Both the position numbers and the translations under genes were made by a program. From JBDKGD01 sp964645125 (GTDB lineage: Bacteria > Patescibacteriota > Minisyncoccia > UBA6257 > 2-01-FULL-56-20), in NCBI GenBank assembly GCA_964645125.1, contig CAZXZC010000041.1, positions 1-5,252 of the forward strand: a DNA stretch of 5,252 nucleotides, in the 5' to 3' direction. Below are positions 5,105 to 5,252 of this stretch, one piece after another. The notes below the pieces were generated by a model, which searched no databases, was not told the DNA's origin, and saw only the letters and a program-made list of their open reading frames with translations. Every line of letters starts with the position of its first letter. Position 1 is the stretch's first letter.

Positions 5105-5134
5105 GCCTCAAGGGTTTTTCAAAATCCTTGAGGC
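5105..5134 (+). other. 13-bp hairpin between the two-helix gene and the zinc-ribbon gene
   Basis: GCCTCAAGG (5105-5113) pairs with CCTTGAGGC (5126-5134); a G-T pair and three A-T pairs extend the stem inward to a four-base loop TTCA. No T-run follows, so it is not a standard intrinsic terminator on the plus strand. Its 3' edge is three bases from the SD of the next gene (AAAGGA, 5138-5143). A rival pairing exists: AAAAACC (5086-5092) with GGTTTTT (5113-5119). It may affect translation or mRNA stability of the downstream gene. Confidence 0.6.
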
Positions 5135-5150
5135 ACGAAAGGAATATTCT

Positions 5151-5252
5151 ATGGTCAACATGACAATAAAAAATATTGGTCCACCAATGCGGTGCGAGGT
5201 ATGCCACCAGTCAGATGAGTTGCATCCTGTAACGCATGAATGTTACCGGTGT
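5151..5252 (+). CDS. Zinc-ribbon-like protein, N-terminal part (runs off the window)
   Basis: An open frame from ATG 5151 to the window edge gives 34 residues, beginning MVNMTIKNIGPPMR and continuing into CEVC (15-18), twelve residues, and CYRC (31-34). Two CxxC pairs at this spacing are typical of a structural zinc-binding knuckle (zinc ribbon or treble clef). The start is supported by AAAGGA (5138-5143) seven bases upstream; in-frame ATGs at 5160 and 5187 lack comparable sites. The hydrophilic segment between the pairs contains two histidines that could also serve as ligands. No stop occurs before the edge, so total length and other domains are unknown, and a specific function cannot be assigned. 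It is co-directional with the two-helix membrane protein gene. Confidence 0.7.
   Translation, partial: MVNMTIKNIGPPMRCEVCHQSDELHPVTHECYRC

Noticed and set aside
1..5252. CRISPR array, tRNA/rRNA gene, insertion sequence or attachment site
   Set aside because: No regularly spaced repeats, cloverleaf, transposase motifs or flanking repeats were seen.

Overview
The window looks like chromosomal DNA of a Patescibacteria/CPR bacterium, most likely from the Parcubacteria branch. This rests on four things: the rpoA-rplQ-rplM-rpsI gene order; an RpoA that seems to stop just after its N-terminal domain with only a lysine-rich tail; a shortened L13; and a membrane-anchored PEGA/beta-propeller protein of a type frequent in these genomes. 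TGA acts as a normal stop in the ABC transporter gene, which argues against the TGA=Gly code of Gracilibacteria/Absconditabacteria. The lineage call is inferred from content, not from a database search.

Layout. Positions 1-1230 hold the end of a ribosomal/transcription operon: the rpoA 3' end, rplQ (L17), rplM (L13) and rpsI (S9), tightly packed, without Shine-Dalgarno sites, and closed by an intrinsic terminator at 1239-1268. Positions 1269-1565 hold no conventional gene but are dense in signals. A near-consensus extended -10 promoter (1296-1324) points at a 46-codon ORF whose ATG (1332) falls at the predicted transcription start. A strong intrinsic terminator (1494-1530) follows, then a perfect Shine-Dalgarno site for a 592-aa ABC exporter half-transporter (1566-3344). 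I see no separate promoter for the exporter. Part of the small ORF (1439-1450) can pair with the 5' arm and loop of the terminator. This is the architecture of a transcription attenuator and is the most interesting part of the window.

A terminator at 3352-3384 separates the exporter from a convergent minus-strand gene (3407-4741) for a membrane-anchored PEGA/beta-propeller protein. That gene has an extended -10 promoter and a very short 5' leader. Its promoter overlaps, back to back, a candidate plus-strand promoter for a small two-helix membrane protein (4864-5082). After a 13-bp hairpin (5105-5134) comes the start of a zinc-ribbon-like protein with two CxxC pairs (5151 to the window end).

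The ribosomal genes serve translation. The exporter, PEGA protein and two-helix protein belong to the cell envelope, and their substrates or partners cannot be read from the sequence. Initiation differs across the window: the ribosomal genes lack SD sites, the small ORF and the PEGA gene look leaderless or nearly so, and the exporter, two-helix and zinc-ribbon genes have clear SD sites.
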